DNA of 64,000 bases from an uncultured Alphaproteobacteria bacterium. GTDB lineage: Bacteria > Pseudomonadota > Alphaproteobacteria > Rhodobacterales > Rhodobacteraceae. Each line of letters begins with the position of its first letter. Position 1 is the stretch's first letter. This document shows, piece by piece, positions 50,247-60,298 of this stretch. Both the position numbers and the translations under genes were made by a program. The DNA is taken from the NCBI GenBank assembly GCA_902596985.1, contig CACJWR010000003.1, positions 1-64,000 on the forward strand. Direction: 5' to 3'. The notes under the pieces are model-generated. The model had not been told where the DNA came from. It was given only the letters and a program-made list of their open reading frames with translations, and did no database searches.

Positions 50247-50926
50247 TGCAGAATACTTATCTTGCTAAACGAGCAAGACTAGAGAATTATTTCAATGAAG
50301 TATCCAGTGATGCTTGGGATAAGCTTACGTCGAATGAACCTGTTTCCTTTGTACGCCAATTAGTTAGAGAAGGGCGTGAAAAAATGCAAGCAACAATAAT
50401 CGAAAAGCTTCCCAAGGATTTAAGAGGTACAAGAATATTGGATGCCGGATGTGGTACCGGGGTACTTTCACGGATGCTTGAGGAAAAAGGAGCAGAAGTT
50501 GTGGGCGTCGATATCTCTGAAAAATTGATAGAGGTAGCTAAAAACAGAAGTAGTTTAAATAAAAATATTGAATATTTCGCAGGAGATATGAAAGAACAAA
50601 GCTTTGGTAACTTTGATTATATAATTGCAATGGATAGTTTGATTCACTATTCCACCGAAGATGTCATATCCTCGATAGCCGATTTTTCTAGTAGAGCAAA
50701 TAATTCAGTTCTTTTTACTGTTATACCGAGCACCTTTTTTCTTAATTCAAAGTTGCTTTTAGGAAAATTTTTTCCAAAGTCTGAAAGATCGCCAGAAGTC
50801 GTTCCAATTGAGTGGGGTCAGTTAGAGCAATTAGAAGCCCTGACGATAAATGCTTCTCTTACAAAAATCAAAAGAATAAAGAGCTTTTTTTATGTGTCAG
50901 AAGCATGGGAGTTGGCAAACAGATGA
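50246..50926 (+). CDS. bchM: Magnesium-protoporphyrin O-methyltransferase
   Basis: BchM methylates Mg-protoporphyrin IX to its monomethyl ester, the substrate of AcsF. The 226-residue SAM-dependent enzyme has ILDAGCGTGVLSRML near residue 67, VVGVDISEKLI near 92 and FDYIIAMDSLIHY near 128. The track begins at TTG 50243; the ATG at 50246 is in the same frame and better. The stop overlaps the lhaA start (ATGA). Confidence 0.95.
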
Positions 50927-52368
50927 TTATGTCAAAAAAAATGATAAAAGAGCTAAGTAGTTCATTATTACCATTTTCTGATGCTGTGTCGAGCGAGCTA
51001 CCAATGTCGAGTTTGCTAAGACTTTCTTTATTTCAAGTATCTGTGGGAATAGCTACCGTCTTATTAGTTGGCACCCTTAATCGAGTAATGATTGTGGAGT
51101 TAGGTGTCATAGCTTCATTGGTAGCAACCATGGTAGCTATTCCTATATTATTGGCTCCTTTGAGAGCTGTTTTGGGGTTTAAGTCTGATAATCATAAATC
51201 GCTTATTGGATGGAAGAGAATGCCTTATATTTGGTATGGAACAATGTGGCAGTTTGGGGGGCTGGCAGTTATGCCATTTTCGATAATTGTTCTATCAGGT
51301 GATCAAACAGTCGGTCCATGGTGGGCTGGACATATTTTAGTAGCTTTTTCATTTTTGGCTACAGGTATGGGCGCACATCTGACTCAAACGGCGGGATTAG
51401 CTTTAGCAGCTGACAGGGCAACAGATAAAACAAGGTCGCAGGTTGTTGCACTTCTTTATGTTATGTTTCTTCTAGGGATGGGTCTGGCTGCCTTGACTTT
51501 TGGACTCCTGTTAGCAGATTTTACAAAGTTCAAATTAATTCAAGTTGTCCAGGGAGCGGCCGTTGTAACCCTTTTGCTGAATTTAGTTGCAATCTGGAGA
51601 CAAGAAAAACTTATACCAGTAGAAAAGAAAAATATCTATAAGACTGAGGCTGGATTTATTCCCATAATGGGATTATTCCTTAAATCTCAGGGAGGGCGAG
51701 GTTTGCTATTAGTTGTATTCATCGGAACTTTAGGTCTCTCTATGCAAGATATCTTACTAGAACCATATGGTGGGGAAATATTGGGATTGAGTGTCGCAGC
51801 TACCACAAATCTTACTGGAGTATGGGTTTTTGGAGCTCTATTTGGATTGTTTTTAGCCTCTAGGTCCCTAAAGAGAAAAAAAGGAGGGCCAATTAAATCA
51901 ATAGTTATTGCTCTCTTTACAGCTATTGGTGGGCTATGTTTCGTAATTATGTCTGATCCAATGAAATTAGCTTCACTTTATTTTTTTGGATCATTTTTAA
52001 TTGGTTTGGGTACTGGTTTATTTGCAGTGTCGACTTTGATAATTGCAATGACCATACCTATTTCAAAGGGGACGGGACGTGGTCTTGTTCTCGGTTCATG
52101 GGGGGCAGCTCAGGCAATGGCCGCTGGCTTGGGCATAGGTTTAGGTGGAATTTTAAATGACATTTCTAGGTCAGTTGTTGGTTCGGAGGGCTTGAATTTA
52201 GTTGTCTCTTCTAACGCAGCATTTTCTTATTTAGTTGTGTATCATTTAGAAATCTTCCTTCTATTTTTAACATTAGCTTTTTTGGGGCCTCTTTCTCAAT
52301 ACCTGTCTAGCCTTAGGCATGATGGTAAAAAATTGGGAAAATTTGGTTTTTCAGAAATGCCAACTTAA
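50923..52368 (+). CDS. lhaA: Light-harvesting complex 1 assembly protein (PucC family)
   Basis: LhaA is an MFS-type membrane protein needed for LH1 assembly, located as always between bchM and puhA. From the ATG overlapping the bchM stop it has 481 residues and about twelve membrane segments. PucC-family signatures include VGTLNRVMIVELGV (about residue 44), GWKRMPYIWYGTMWQFGGL, MQDILLEPYGGEILG and VLGSWGAAQAMAAG. The track ORF begins 37 residues too early, within bchM. It is a paralogue of the protein encoded between bchG and bchP. Confidence 0.94.
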   Translation: MIMSKKMIKELSSSLLPFSDAVSSELPMSSLLRLSLFQVSVGIATVLLVGTLNRVMIVELGVIASLVATMVAIPILLAPLRAVLGFKSDNHKSLIGWKRMPYIWYGTMWQFGGLAVMPFSIIVLSGDQTVGPWWAGHILVAFSFLATGMGAHLTQTAGLALAADRATDKTRSQVVALLYVMFLLGMGLAALTFGLLLADFTKFKLIQVVQGAAVVTLLLNLVAIWRQEKLIPVEKKNIYKTEAGFIPIMGLFLKSQGGRGLLLVVFIGTLGLSMQDILLEPYGGEILGLSVAATTNLTGVWVFGALFGLFLASRSLKRKKGGPIKSIVIALFTAIGGLCFVIMSDPMKLASLYFFGSFLIGLGTGLFAVSTLIIAMTIPISKGTGRGLVLGSWGAAQAMAAGLGIGLGGILNDISRSVVGSEGLNLVVSSNAAFSYLVVYHLEIFLLFLTLAFLGPLSQYLSSLRHDGKKLGKFGFSEMPT

Positions 52369-52392
52369 CCATGAAAATCAGGAGAATATCAA

Positions 52393-53163
52393 ATGGAACC
52401 TTATAACGTAATATTTTTTGGGAATGTGGATTTGGCACAAATTTCCCTCTATGCATTTTGGTTATTTTTTGCAGGCTTAGTTATATATTTGCAAAGAGAG
52501 AATATGAGAGAAGGGTATCCCTTAGAGAATGAGGAGGGTGATCTTAGTGCTAATCAAGGACCCTATGGAGGTCCGTCAGAGACAAAGACATTTAAGCTGC
52601 CACACGGTAGGGGTAGCATTACTGTTCCAGAAAATGGAAAAGAAAAAAGAAAATTGTCTATTAAGAGGGAAAACATTGCAGGTGGAGCACCATTTTCGCC
52701 TACTGGAAATCCTATGACGGATGGCATAGGCGCCGCAGCTTGGGCTGAGCGAAGAGATGTTCCTGAACTGGATGGACATGGTAAGCCCAAGATAGTGCCC
52801 ATGCGAACATTGAAAAAATACGAAGTATCAGCAGGAAAAGATCCACGAGGTATGAACGTTATATCGGCTGACAAAAAAATTGTCGGTAAAATTTCAGATC
52901 TTTGGGTGGATGCTCCAGAACAGCTTGTTAGATATCTTGAAATAGAGTTGAAAGATAAAACGTCATGCTTGTTACCCATGCCGCTAGCACTAATTCGGAG
53001 CGATGGAGTTCATGTAAACACTCTTTATGGGAAACATTTCCCAAAAGTGCCAAGAACAAAAGCTCAGACTAAAGTTACGATGTTAGAAGAGGATAAGATC
53101 TCTGCTTATTACAGTGGTGGCCAACTCTATGCCTCTTATGACAGATTGGTATCTGCATTTTAG
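52393..53163 (+). CDS. puhA: Photosynthetic reaction centre H subunit
   Basis: PuhA caps the reaction centre on the cytoplasmic side and shapes proton uptake to QB. The 256-residue protein has one N-terminal membrane helix (about residues 12-33), the classic FAGLVIYLQRENMREGYPLE stretch, and a cytoplasmic beta-rich PRC-barrel domain including ISDLWVDAPEQLVRYLEI near residue 175. It begins 24 bases after lhaA with AGGAGA in front. Confidence 0.97.
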   Translation: MEPYNVIFFGNVDLAQISLYAFWLFFAGLVIYLQRENMREGYPLENEEGDLSANQGPYGGPSETKTFKLPHGRGSITVPENGKEKRKLSIKRENIAGGAPFSPTGNPMTDGIGAAAWAERRDVPELDGHGKPKIVPMRTLKKYEVSAGKDPRGMNVISADKKIVGKISDLWVDAPEQLVRYLEIELKDKTSCLLPMPLALIRSDGVHVNTLYGKHFPKVPRTKAQTKVTMLEEDKISAYYSGGQLYASYDRLVSAF

Positions 53164-53172
53164 GGAGAAGAA

Positions 53173-53811
53173 ATGGAATATAAATCTAAATTAGAAGCGC
53201 ATAAAAATATTTTGGATGCAATTCCAGAAGGCGAGAGTATTCTGTGGAAAGGAAAACCCTCTTTTTGGGGGTTTTCTTGGTATTTTTTTGGATTAAAGCT
53301 TTTAGCCTTTTATTTGATAATACTCTCAGCCGTATTCGCCGCGAGATTGACGGTTACTGATTTCTATACAGCTTTTGCAGTTGACTTCCTACCCTTTCTT
53401 TCAAGCGGTATTTTAGCTTCGTTTATACTCATGGCTCTCGCTGGAATACAATCTCAAAGTTCTGTATATATTATCACCGAAAATAGAGTAATAATAAAAA
53501 GTGGTGCCGCCTTATCTTTTTTAATTTCTATACCATTTAAAAAAATAAAAGCAGTAAATTTGCAGAAACGTAAGGGGTCTTTAGGAACAATTTCCTTTGA
53601 GTTAAGTTCTGGAAAGAGGGTTCCCTATATTTCATGTTGGCCAAGCGTGCGGCCTTGGAAACTCAAAAACACTGAGCCTGCTTTTTCTTGTATAGAAGAT
53701 GTAGACGAGGTCGCTACCATTTTAAGAAAGTCGGTAATGGCAAGGACGATAAGTCTTCAGACGCCAACAAGCGATCCAGATTTCAAGTCTCAAATAGAGC
53801 AAGGCGTATAA
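53173..53811 (+). CDS. puhB: Photosynthetic complex assembly protein PuhB
   Basis: PuhB is a reaction-centre assembly factor. The 212-residue protein contains a PH-like membrane-associated domain: IPEGESILWKGKPSFWGF, two or three hydrophobic segments (about residues 38-100), and YIITENRVIIKSGAALSFLISIPFKKI followed by a GTISFELSSGKRVPYISCWPSVRPW block typical of PuhB. It sits nine bases after puhA and directly abuts puhC. Confidence 0.93.
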   Translation: MEYKSKLEAHKNILDAIPEGESILWKGKPSFWGFSWYFFGLKLLAFYLIILSAVFAARLTVTDFYTAFAVDFLPFLSSGILASFILMALAGIQSQSSVYIITENRVIIKSGAALSFLISIPFKKIKAVNLQKRKGSLGTISFELSSGKRVPYISCWPSVRPWKLKNTEPAFSCIEDVDEVATILRKSVMARTISLQTPTSDPDFKSQIEQGV

Positions 53812-54264
53812 ATGCGAGATACAACAAAGCACAGAAAGGATGATTTGGTGCCAAAAGGGTTTCTATATGCCATATCTATTATGGTTGTCTTGTCCTTGTT
53901 GGTTGTATTCTCAGCATCTTTATTTCCTGGAAATAAATTTGATGTGCCTGATAAGATAGAAATTTTGGAGAAAGAAAATTTGATATTGGCGAAGCTAACC
54001 GATGGGTCAGTGTCAATAGCAAATTTACAAAATGAAGAACTACTAAATTCAAACGATGGTAAGAGTGGATTTTTATCGGTGATTATGACTGGATTAGAGT
54101 ATAATAGGAAAAAGGTAGGACTTGCGTTGTTAGATTCTTACCAGATCGAAATCAAAAGGTTTGCCTCTGGTAGGATATCTCTAGAGGATAGCAAAGCAAG
54201 TTGGAGTTTAAACGTAACGAGTTTTGGTAGTAAAAATAGTGAGCTATTTTTATCAATTTTTTAA
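53812..54264 (+). CDS. puhC: Photosynthetic complex assembly protein PuhC
   Basis: PuhC is a membrane-anchored protein that affects reaction-centre and LH1 organisation. The 150-residue protein has one N-terminal membrane helix (about residues 16-38) and a periplasmic domain ending GFGSKNSELFLSIF-type text. Sequence similarity in this family is low, so the call leans on position directly after puhB, length and topology. Confidence 0.85.
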   Translation: MRDTTKHRKDDLVPKGFLYAISIMVVLSLLVVFSASLFPGNKFDVPDKIEILEKENLILAKLTDGSVSIANLQNEELLNSNDGKSGFLSVIMTGLEYNRKKVGLALLDSYQIEIKRFASGRISLEDSKASWSLNVTSFGSKNSELFLSIF

Positions 54265-54274
54265 AGGGGGGAAA

Positions 54275-54571
54275 ATGAGTTTTTTTAGAAAAAGAATAGA
54301 TAGTGCGCCGTGTACCATCGAAGTATCTAATACCTTTGAGTCTTTGCATGCACATGTAAGATTTAATAATGGAGCGATCGTATATCCAGGCGATGAGGTT
54401 ATTGTCCATGGTGATCCTGTAAAAGCACCCTACGGAGAAGTAATTACGGAAGATAGAGAGGCTACAATTCTTAGAGCGACTCCCATTGAGAGACTTTGGA
54501 CTAGGGTAGTTGGCAAATTAGAATTTATGGAAATCTGTGAGTTTTCGTTTTCAGAGGAGGTTTCTCTATGA
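54275..54571 (+). CDS. Small conserved photosynthesis-cluster protein between puhC and acsF
   Basis: This 98-residue protein has no membrane segment and no known catalytic motif. The track begins 17 residues early inside puhC; the ATG at 54275 follows AAAGGGGGG and is clearly the start. A short protein with VIVHGDPVKAPYGEV in the middle and WTRVVGKLEFMEICEFSFSE at the end is commonly found at this position in alphaproteobacterial clusters. Its role is not known to me. The stop overlaps the acsF ATG (ATGA), so it is translated together with the aerobic cyclase, which suggests a link to cyclase or complex assembly. That link is inference. Confidence 0.85.
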   Translation: MSFFRKRIDSAPCTIEVSNTFESLHAHVRFNNGAIVYPGDEVIVHGDPVKAPYGEVITEDREATILRATPIERLWTRVVGKLEFMEICEFSFSEEVSL

Positions 54572-55623
54572 GTACTATTATTGATGACAATACAACCGAT
54601 ATGGCTATGGAGGAAACACTTATTAGCCCAAGGTTTTATACAACAAATTATAAAGAATTGGATAAAATTGATGTTTCATCAATAAGAGATGAATGGGATC
54701 CATTAATTAAAGAAATGCGCTCAGACCCAAACAAAAGACATTTTCAGAAAACGTCTGAGTGGGACGATTTTGATTTTAAGGATTTAGAGCCAGGATTAAG
54801 GAAAGAGTTCATTGACTTTTTGGTTAGCTCTCTCACCTCGGAGTTTTCTGGCTGTGTTCTTTATAAAGAGATGAAACGTCAGGGAAGTAATGCAGATATC
54901 TGTGAACTATTTGCCATGATGGCTAGAGATGAGGCTCGGCATGCCGGTTTCATTAATGATGCTTTAAGAGAAGCTAATATTGCTGTTAACTTGGGCTTTT
55001 TAACGAGAAAAAAGAAGTATACATACTTTGCTCCAAAGTTTATTTACTACGCGACTTATCTGTCAGAAAAAATAGGCTACGCTAGATACATTACGATTTA
55101 TCGTCATTTGGAAAAGAACCCGAGTTCTAGATTTCATCCAATATTTAAATGGTTTGAAAAATGGTGTAATGACGAATTTAGGCACGGGGAAGCCTTCGCA
55201 TTGCTGATGCGATCCGATCCGAAGCTAACATCAGGTTTGAATATTTACTGGATAAAATTCTTTTTAGTTGCCGTTTATGCAACGATGTATGTAAGAGATC
55301 ATGCTAGACCTGAGTTCCACAAAGCGCTAGGAGTAGACATTGATTGGTATGATGACCAGGTTTTAAGGATGACTACTGAAATTTCAAGACAAGTGTTTCC
55401 TATCGAAATAGATCACGATAACCCCAAGTGGATGATTGGATTAAAAAGAGTCAAAAAAGCTATGTTAGCCTATGGAAAAGCTAAGCAGTCAAAGGGTGTA
55501 ACTGGATTACTTAAGCGACCTATAGCAGCATTGAATCTCGGCATAGCATTTGTGAGATTATATACTATTCCTGCAAAGAGGAACTCTGTACCTGAGACTA
55601 GCAGACTCCAGCCGAGTTATTAA
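54568..55623 (+). CDS. acsF: Mg-protoporphyrin IX monomethyl ester oxidative cyclase (aerobic)
   Basis: AcsF forms the isocyclic ring of bacteriochlorophyll using O2. The 351-residue diiron enzyme has the two metal-binding motifs DEARHAGF (about residue 131) and DEFRHGEAF (about 225), as well as EFSGCVLYKEM. It is the only ring cyclase visible; no BchE radical-SAM gene is in the window. It overlaps the small upstream gene by four bases and precedes puhE by 16. Confidence 0.96.
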   Translation: MSTIIDDNTTDMAMEETLISPRFYTTNYKELDKIDVSSIRDEWDPLIKEMRSDPNKRHFQKTSEWDDFDFKDLEPGLRKEFIDFLVSSLTSEFSGCVLYKEMKRQGSNADICELFAMMARDEARHAGFINDALREANIAVNLGFLTRKKKYTYFAPKFIYYATYLSEKIGYARYITIYRHLEKNPSSRFHPIFKWFEKWCNDEFRHGEAFALLMRSDPKLTSGLNIYWIKFFLVAVYATMYVRDHARPEFHKALGVDIDWYDDQVLRMTTEISRQVFPIEIDHDNPKWMIGLKRVKKAMLAYGKAKQSKGVTGLLKRPIAALNLGIAFVRLYTIPAKRNSVPETSRLQPSY

Positions 55624-55639
55624 AAGAAGAAAGAAGTTC

Positions 55640-56488
55640 ATGAGCTCAATAGTCAGTATATTTTTTGTTTTATTTTTATGGTGGTTCTTAACGGGCATAA
55701 TTCTATATACAGCAAAGCGATTAGATTTAGGTGATAGCAAGACACGGTTCACAGTAGTTTTAGTTACTTTGCCTCTGTTTTTTTGCGCATGGTACTTTTA
55801 TTTTTATTGTTTGGATGGCATGAGCTATGCAGAAATCTTCTGTTCTTTCTTAGCAAGCTTATTTATCTGGGGATGGGTTGAATTAACATTTCTAACAGGT
55901 GTCGTTGCAGGCATTCCTCTTTTAGAAAAGCAAGAAATAGACGGAGATACAGAACGTGAGCGTTTTATAAATGGTTTCCGATCAATAGCGCTGAATGAAT
56001 GTTTTCTGCTTTCCTGTTTGTTTATTATGGCTGTTATGTCAATTGGTTCAGAAAATAATTTTGGATTAACTACATTTTTAATACTTTATGTGGCTAGAGT
56101 TTCAGCAAAGCTCAATCTTTTCTTTGGAGTGCCGTATATAAATTTACATTTTTTGACGGTCCCACTAAAGCATATCGCGACATTTTGTAGAGTTGCACCT
56201 ATCGGTTTTTTCTTTATCGCTTCTACTGTTATGTTGTGTCTAATGTTTCTATTCTTAGTGGGATTTACGTTTGCTGCTGAGCCCTTGTCAGATATCCAGT
56301 TTGGATATTTGTTGTTGAGTACCCTCGCGGGATTGGCGGTACTTGAACATCTATTTATGGCCTTACCTGTAAAAGATGCCATGCTTTGGAATTGGGTATT
56401 ACCAAACTTAAAAAAGTCATCAGATACAATTGCGCTGGCAGAAACAAATTTAAAATTTCCTAAGGAGAGTAAAAATGAACTACGATAA
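55640..56488 (+). CDS. puhE: Photosynthetic complex assembly protein PuhE
   Basis: PuhE is a polytopic membrane protein of unknown detailed role that influences bacteriochlorophyll levels and LH1 assembly. The 282-residue protein has seven or so hydrophobic segments and family-like blocks [15 protein letters not shown] (about residue 74), [18 protein letters not shown] (about 154) and [18 protein letters not shown] near 235. It ends 14 bases inside the hemA start. Confidence 0.92.
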   Translation: MSSIVSIFFVLFLWWFLTGIILYTAKRLDLGDSKTRFTVVLVTLPLFFCAWYFYFYCLDGMSYAEIFCSFLASLFIWGWVELTFLTGVVAGIPLLEKQEIDGDTERERFINGFRSIALNECFLLSCLFIMAVMSIGSENNFGLTTFLILYVARVSAKLNLFFGVPYINLHFLTVPLKHIATFCRVAPIGFFFIASTVMLCLMFLFLVGFTFAAEPLSDIQFGYLLLSTLAGLAVLEHLFMALPVKDAMLWNWVLPNLKKSSDTIALAETNLKFPKESKNELR

Positions 56489-57689
56489 AATTTTTCAGGA
56501 AAGACTTGAAAAGTTAAAACAAGAGGGAAATTATCGGGTTTTCGCTGATCTTGAAAGATACAAAGGATCTTTTCCTCGAGCAAAAAATTATATTGGAAAC
56601 AAGGAACGTGATGTCACCGTGTGGTGCTCAAACGACTATCTGGGAATGGGTCAGAATAAAGATGTAATTGCAGCGATGAGTGATGCATTGGAAAAGTGTG
56701 GTGCAGGAGCTGGCGGAACAAGAAATATCTCAGGGACAAATCATTATCACGTTTTGCTTGAACAGGAATTGGCAGACCTTCATGGGAAAGACTCAGCTTT
56801 GCTTTTTACCTCTGGTTATGTCTCTAACTGGGCGTCGCTTTCGGTCTTAGGTGCAAATTTAGAAAATTGTGTAATTTTGTCTGATGAACTAAACCACGCA
56901 TCAATGATAGAGGGAGTTCGGCATTCGCGAGCAAAAAAAATTATTTGGAAGCATAATGATGTAAATGATCTAAGAAAGCATCTCAGCAGCCTTGACCCTA
57001 ATGTCCCAAAAATCATTGCGTTTGAGTCTGTGTATTCAATGGATGGTGATATATCACCTATCTCAGATATATGCGATGTTGCCGATGAATTCGGAGCGCT
57101 AACGTATTTGGACGAGGTGCACGCTGTAGGTCTTTATGGCAAACGAGGAGGGGGAGTCTCCGAAAGAGATGGAGTTGCTGACCGAATTTCGATAATAGAA
57201 GGAACACTCGGGAAAGCTTTTGGGGTTCTTGGTGGTTACATCAGTGGTTCAAAAGAAGTATGTGATTTTGTAAGATCTTTCTCAAGCGGCTTTATATTCA
57301 CAACTGCACTACCCCCGGCAATTGCTGCGGGTGCACTCGCCTCAATCAGACATTTAAAATCTTCTGAAATTGAGAGAGCAGATCAAAAACGAAAAGTAAA
57401 ATATCTCAGAGAAAAGCTTGATCAGCATAATATACCTCACTTATCTAATCCTAGTCATATAGTGCCTGTAATGATCAAGGATCCCATTAAATGTAAGATG
57501 ATAAGCGATATTTTAATGGAAAATTATGGGATTTATGTACAACCCATAAACTACCCAACTGTTCCTAAAGGAACTGAAAGGTTAAGGATAACTCCATCTC
57601 CTGTTCACTCTTTTTCCGATATTGACTTTTTAGTTAATGCTATGAACGAGCTTTGGAGCCAGTGCGCACTTTCACGTGTTGTAGCTTGA
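56475..57689 (+). CDS. hemA: 5-aminolevulinate synthase
   Basis: HemA condenses glycine and succinyl-CoA to 5-aminolevulinate, the first tetrapyrrole precursor, through the C4 route characteristic of alphaproteobacteria. The 404-residue PLP enzyme shows [13 protein letters not shown] (about residue 50), [27 protein letters not shown] (about 214) and the PLP lysine in [15 protein letters not shown] near 245. As the last superoperon gene it ties precursor supply to pigment synthesis. The start overlaps puhE, giving coupling. Confidence 0.96.
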   Translation: MNYDKIFQERLEKLKQEGNYRVFADLERYKGSFPRAKNYIGNKERDVTVWCSNDYLGMGQNKDVIAAMSDALEKCGAGAGGTRNISGTNHYHVLLEQELADLHGKDSALLFTSGYVSNWASLSVLGANLENCVILSDELNHASMIEGVRHSRAKKIIWKHNDVNDLRKHLSSLDPNVPKIIAFESVYSMDGDISPISDICDVADEFGALTYLDEVHAVGLYGKRGGGVSERDGVADRISIIEGTLGKAFGVLGGYISGSKEVCDFVRSFSSGFIFTTALPPAIAAGALASIRHLKSSEIERADQKRKVKYLREKLDQHNIPHLSNPSHIVPVMIKDPIKCKMISDILMENYGIYVQPINYPTVPKGTERLRITPSPVHSFSDIDFLVNAMNELWSQCALSRVVA

Positions 57690-57719
57690 TTAGGTTTTTA
57701 CTTTATTCAGAGTTCAGGC

Positions 57720-59945
57720 TTACAGATCTTTTTCAGAAGTAAGGAATGCTGTTTTTATATTCTTTCTATCTGCCTTTTCAAAATCGACTAATGCCTTATC
57801 GGCCTCTAGTTCAGTTATAATTCCATAGCCAAATTTTTCGTGGAATACTCGATCACCAACACTAAATATTTTATTTACGTTTGATGCACTATTGAAAAAT
57901 GGAGAGGAATTATTAGCCATGTTGTTTTGAAGTCTGCTCCAGCCAGGCGATCTGTAAAATGACGGTTCTTGTTCGAGAAAATTTGACTGGTTTAATGCGT
58001 TGGAAGATTGGAACCCTGAAGGTGTCAAGTCTTCAACATAGTTATTGGGTAATTCCTTTATAAACCTACTTTCTAGATTGAAGTTGAAATCGCCAAACTT
58101 ATATCTGCTCTCTGCAGAGCTAATTGTACATAATAGTTTTGCTCGAGTAATTCCTACATAAGCTAGTCTACGTTCTTCTTCTAAACCGTTTTGACCGTTA
58201 TCATCCAAAGATTTTTTGTTAGGAAAAGTTTCTTCTTCCCAGCCTGGAAGGTATACTTGCTTGAATTCAAGTCCCTTAGAGGCATGTAAGGTCATTAGGG
58301 ATACTTTATCTGGATTCCTGTCAACTTGGTTTTCCATGACAAGTGAGACATGATCAAGAAACGCTTGAAGATCAGAGAAATCATTCAAGCTCGATACTAA
58401 TTCTTTTAGGTTTTCTAACCTGCCCTGTGACTCTGGTGTTTGTTCATTTTGCAGCATATCTGTATACCCCGATTCGTCCAGAACCTGCTCGACAAGATCA
58501 ATATGATTTTTCTTATCGGATGAACCCACATCACGCCATATATCTAACATATCAATAAACTGCCCAAGGTTCTCTTGTATCCTTTTACCTACTAAGCCAG
58601 TCTTGACCGCATGACGTACAGCATCTATCAACCTAAAATTTTTTTCTCTCGCAATATTATGTAGTTGTTGTAGTGATTTCTCTCCTATCCCTCTTTTTGG
58701 TACATTTATTATTCTTTCTAAAGCTAAGCTGTCTGCGTCAGAATTTATTATCCGGAGATAAGCCACGGCATCCTTAATTTCTTGTCGATCAAAAAAACGA
58801 GTGCCGCCTATTATGATATGTGGAATATCTCTTCTTAGTAGGAGATCTTCAAAATCTCTAAACTGCCATGTTGCTCTGAACAATATCGCAATATCAGAAA
58901 ATTTTATTTTTTCCGACTTTATTTTATTGTAAATATCATCACAAATCCAAGATACTTCATCCTTCCCATCGATATGTTTGATTATTTGGACTTTGTCTCC
59001 CACATTTGACTCAGTCCATAGTGTTTTCCCGAGTCTTCCCTGGTTGCTTTCTATTAGACCACTTGCTGCGCCTAAGATATTTGAAGTTGATCGGTAGTTT
59101 TGTTCCAATCGTATAACTGTGGCGCCGGGGAAGTCTTTTTCAAATTTCAGAATGTTTCCTATCTCTGCCCCTCTCCATCCATAAATGGACTGATCATCGT
59201 CGCCTACACAACAAATATTTTTGCTTCCTTGTGCTAATAATCTTAGCAATAGGTATTGCGCCATGTTCGTGTCCTGATACTCATCAACGAGAATGTACTT
59301 AAACAAGTTCTGATAATTAAAGAGGAGAGAGGTATCTGTTTTTAATATTTCTATGACATGGAGAATCAAGTCACCAAAGTCAACAGCATTGAGCGTACGT
59401 AAGCGGGATTGATAAATTTCGTAGAGTTTTTTTGCTTTCCCATCAAATTGAAGGTCGTCTTCTGGAATGTTTTGATATGTTAAAGCTTTATTCTTCCATT
59501 GATCGATGATGTAAGCCAGCAATCGAGGGGGCCATTTTTTCTCATCAATTGACTCCAGTTTTATCACCTGCCTTAATAAACGAATTTGATCATCAGTATT
59601 AATAATAGTGAAATTGGAGTTTAAGTTTACTTTTTCAGCATGTCTCCGAAGAATCTTTACACATATTGAATGAAAAGTGCCTATCCACTTTAAGCCCTCA
59701 GAAAGATGTCCAATATGTTCCTCTATTCTGAATTTCATCTCATTCGCTGCTTTGTTAGTGAACGTAACGGCTAGAATGTTGTGTGATCTTACATTAAGAC
59801 TTCTTATCAAATAGGCAACTCGTGCAGTCAAAGCCTTTGTTTTCCCTGTTCCAGCACCCGCCAATACTAGAACTGGCCCATCAGTCTGACGCACCGCCTT
59901 CTCTTGCTCACTGTTGAGATCGCCTAAATATGAAATGTCTTTCAT
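57720..59945 (-). CDS. uvrD: UvrD/PcrA-type DNA helicase
   Basis: This 741-residue superfamily 1 helicase unwinds DNA in excision and mismatch repair. Motif I GAGTGKTKALTAR (residue 32), motif II LVDEYQDTN (about 217), motif III GDDDQSIYGWRGA, motif IV LEQNYRST, motif V LMTLHASKGLEF and motif VI EERRLAYVGITRA are all present, followed by a C-terminal region ending with GDRVFHEKFGYGIITELE. It is convergent with hemA and marks the right boundary of the photosynthesis cluster. Confidence 0.95.
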   Translation of the reverse strand: MKDISYLGDLNSEQEKAVRQTDGPVLVLAGAGTGKTKALTARVAYLIRSLNVRSHNILAVTFTNKAANEMKFRIEEHIGHLSEGLKWIGTFHSICVKILRRHAEKVNLNSNFTIINTDDQIRLLRQVIKLESIDEKKWPPRLLAYIIDQWKNKALTYQNIPEDDLQFDGKAKKLYEIYQSRLRTLNAVDFGDLILHVIEILKTDTSLLFNYQNLFKYILVDEYQDTNMAQYLLLRLLAQGSKNICCVGDDDQSIYGWRGAEIGNILKFEKDFPGATVIRLEQNYRSTSNILGAASGLIESNQGRLGKTLWTESNVGDKVQIIKHIDGKDEVSWICDDIYNKIKSEKIKFSDIAILFRATWQFRDFEDLLLRRDIPHIIIGGTRFFDRQEIKDAVAYLRIINSDADSLALERIINVPKRGIGEKSLQQLHNIAREKNFRLIDAVRHAVKTGLVGKRIQENLGQFIDMLDIWRDVGSSDKKNHIDLVEQVLDESGYTDMLQNEQTPESQGRLENLKELVSSLNDFSDLQAFLDHVSLVMENQVDRNPDKVSLMTLHASKGLEFKQVYLPGWEEETFPNKKSLDDNGQNGLEEERRLAYVGITRAKLLCTISSAESRYKFGDFNFNLESRFIKELPNNYVEDLTPSGFQSSNALNQSNFLEQEPSFYRSPGWSRLQNNMANNSSPFFNSASNVNKIFSVGDRVFHEKFGYGIITELEADKALVDFEKADRKNIKTAFLTSEKDL

Positions 59946-60067
59946 GCTATTGTAATTAACAACCCTAAATTACTTTATCAAATGAAAGTTTAATAATTTA
60001 GCTTCCTAAAGAGTACGCCAATTATTTTATTTGTTTTTCACAATTTTCCATGTATAAAAAATTTGGT

Positions 60068-60142
60068 GCGGGCGTAGCTCAGGGGTAGAGCGTTACCTTG
60101 CCAAGGTAAATGTCGTGAGTTCGAATCTCATCGCCCGCTCCA
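60068..60142 (+). tRNA. tRNA-Gly (anticodon GCC)
   Basis: A full cloverleaf can be drawn. The acceptor GCGGGCG pairs with CGCCCGC; the D arm is GTAGCTCAGGGGTAGAGC; the anticodon stem TTACC/GGTAA holds loop TTGCCAA with anticodon GCC at 60100-60102; and the T arm has GAGTTCGAATCTC. The discriminator T and an encoded CCA end the gene. It stands alone between uvrD and pntA. Confidence 0.97.
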
Positions 60143-60298
60143 AAGTGCTTCACAGACAACTTTTTTATTATGAAGGCTAGTTAGACAGATAATGGCTTTT
60201 TGCATTTGACTTTCTTATTATTTTTTGTCTAAAACAACCTATCCCAAATAGAAACTTCGGGAAAGAATTGATAATAAAAAGAAACTCAAGAGAACAGT

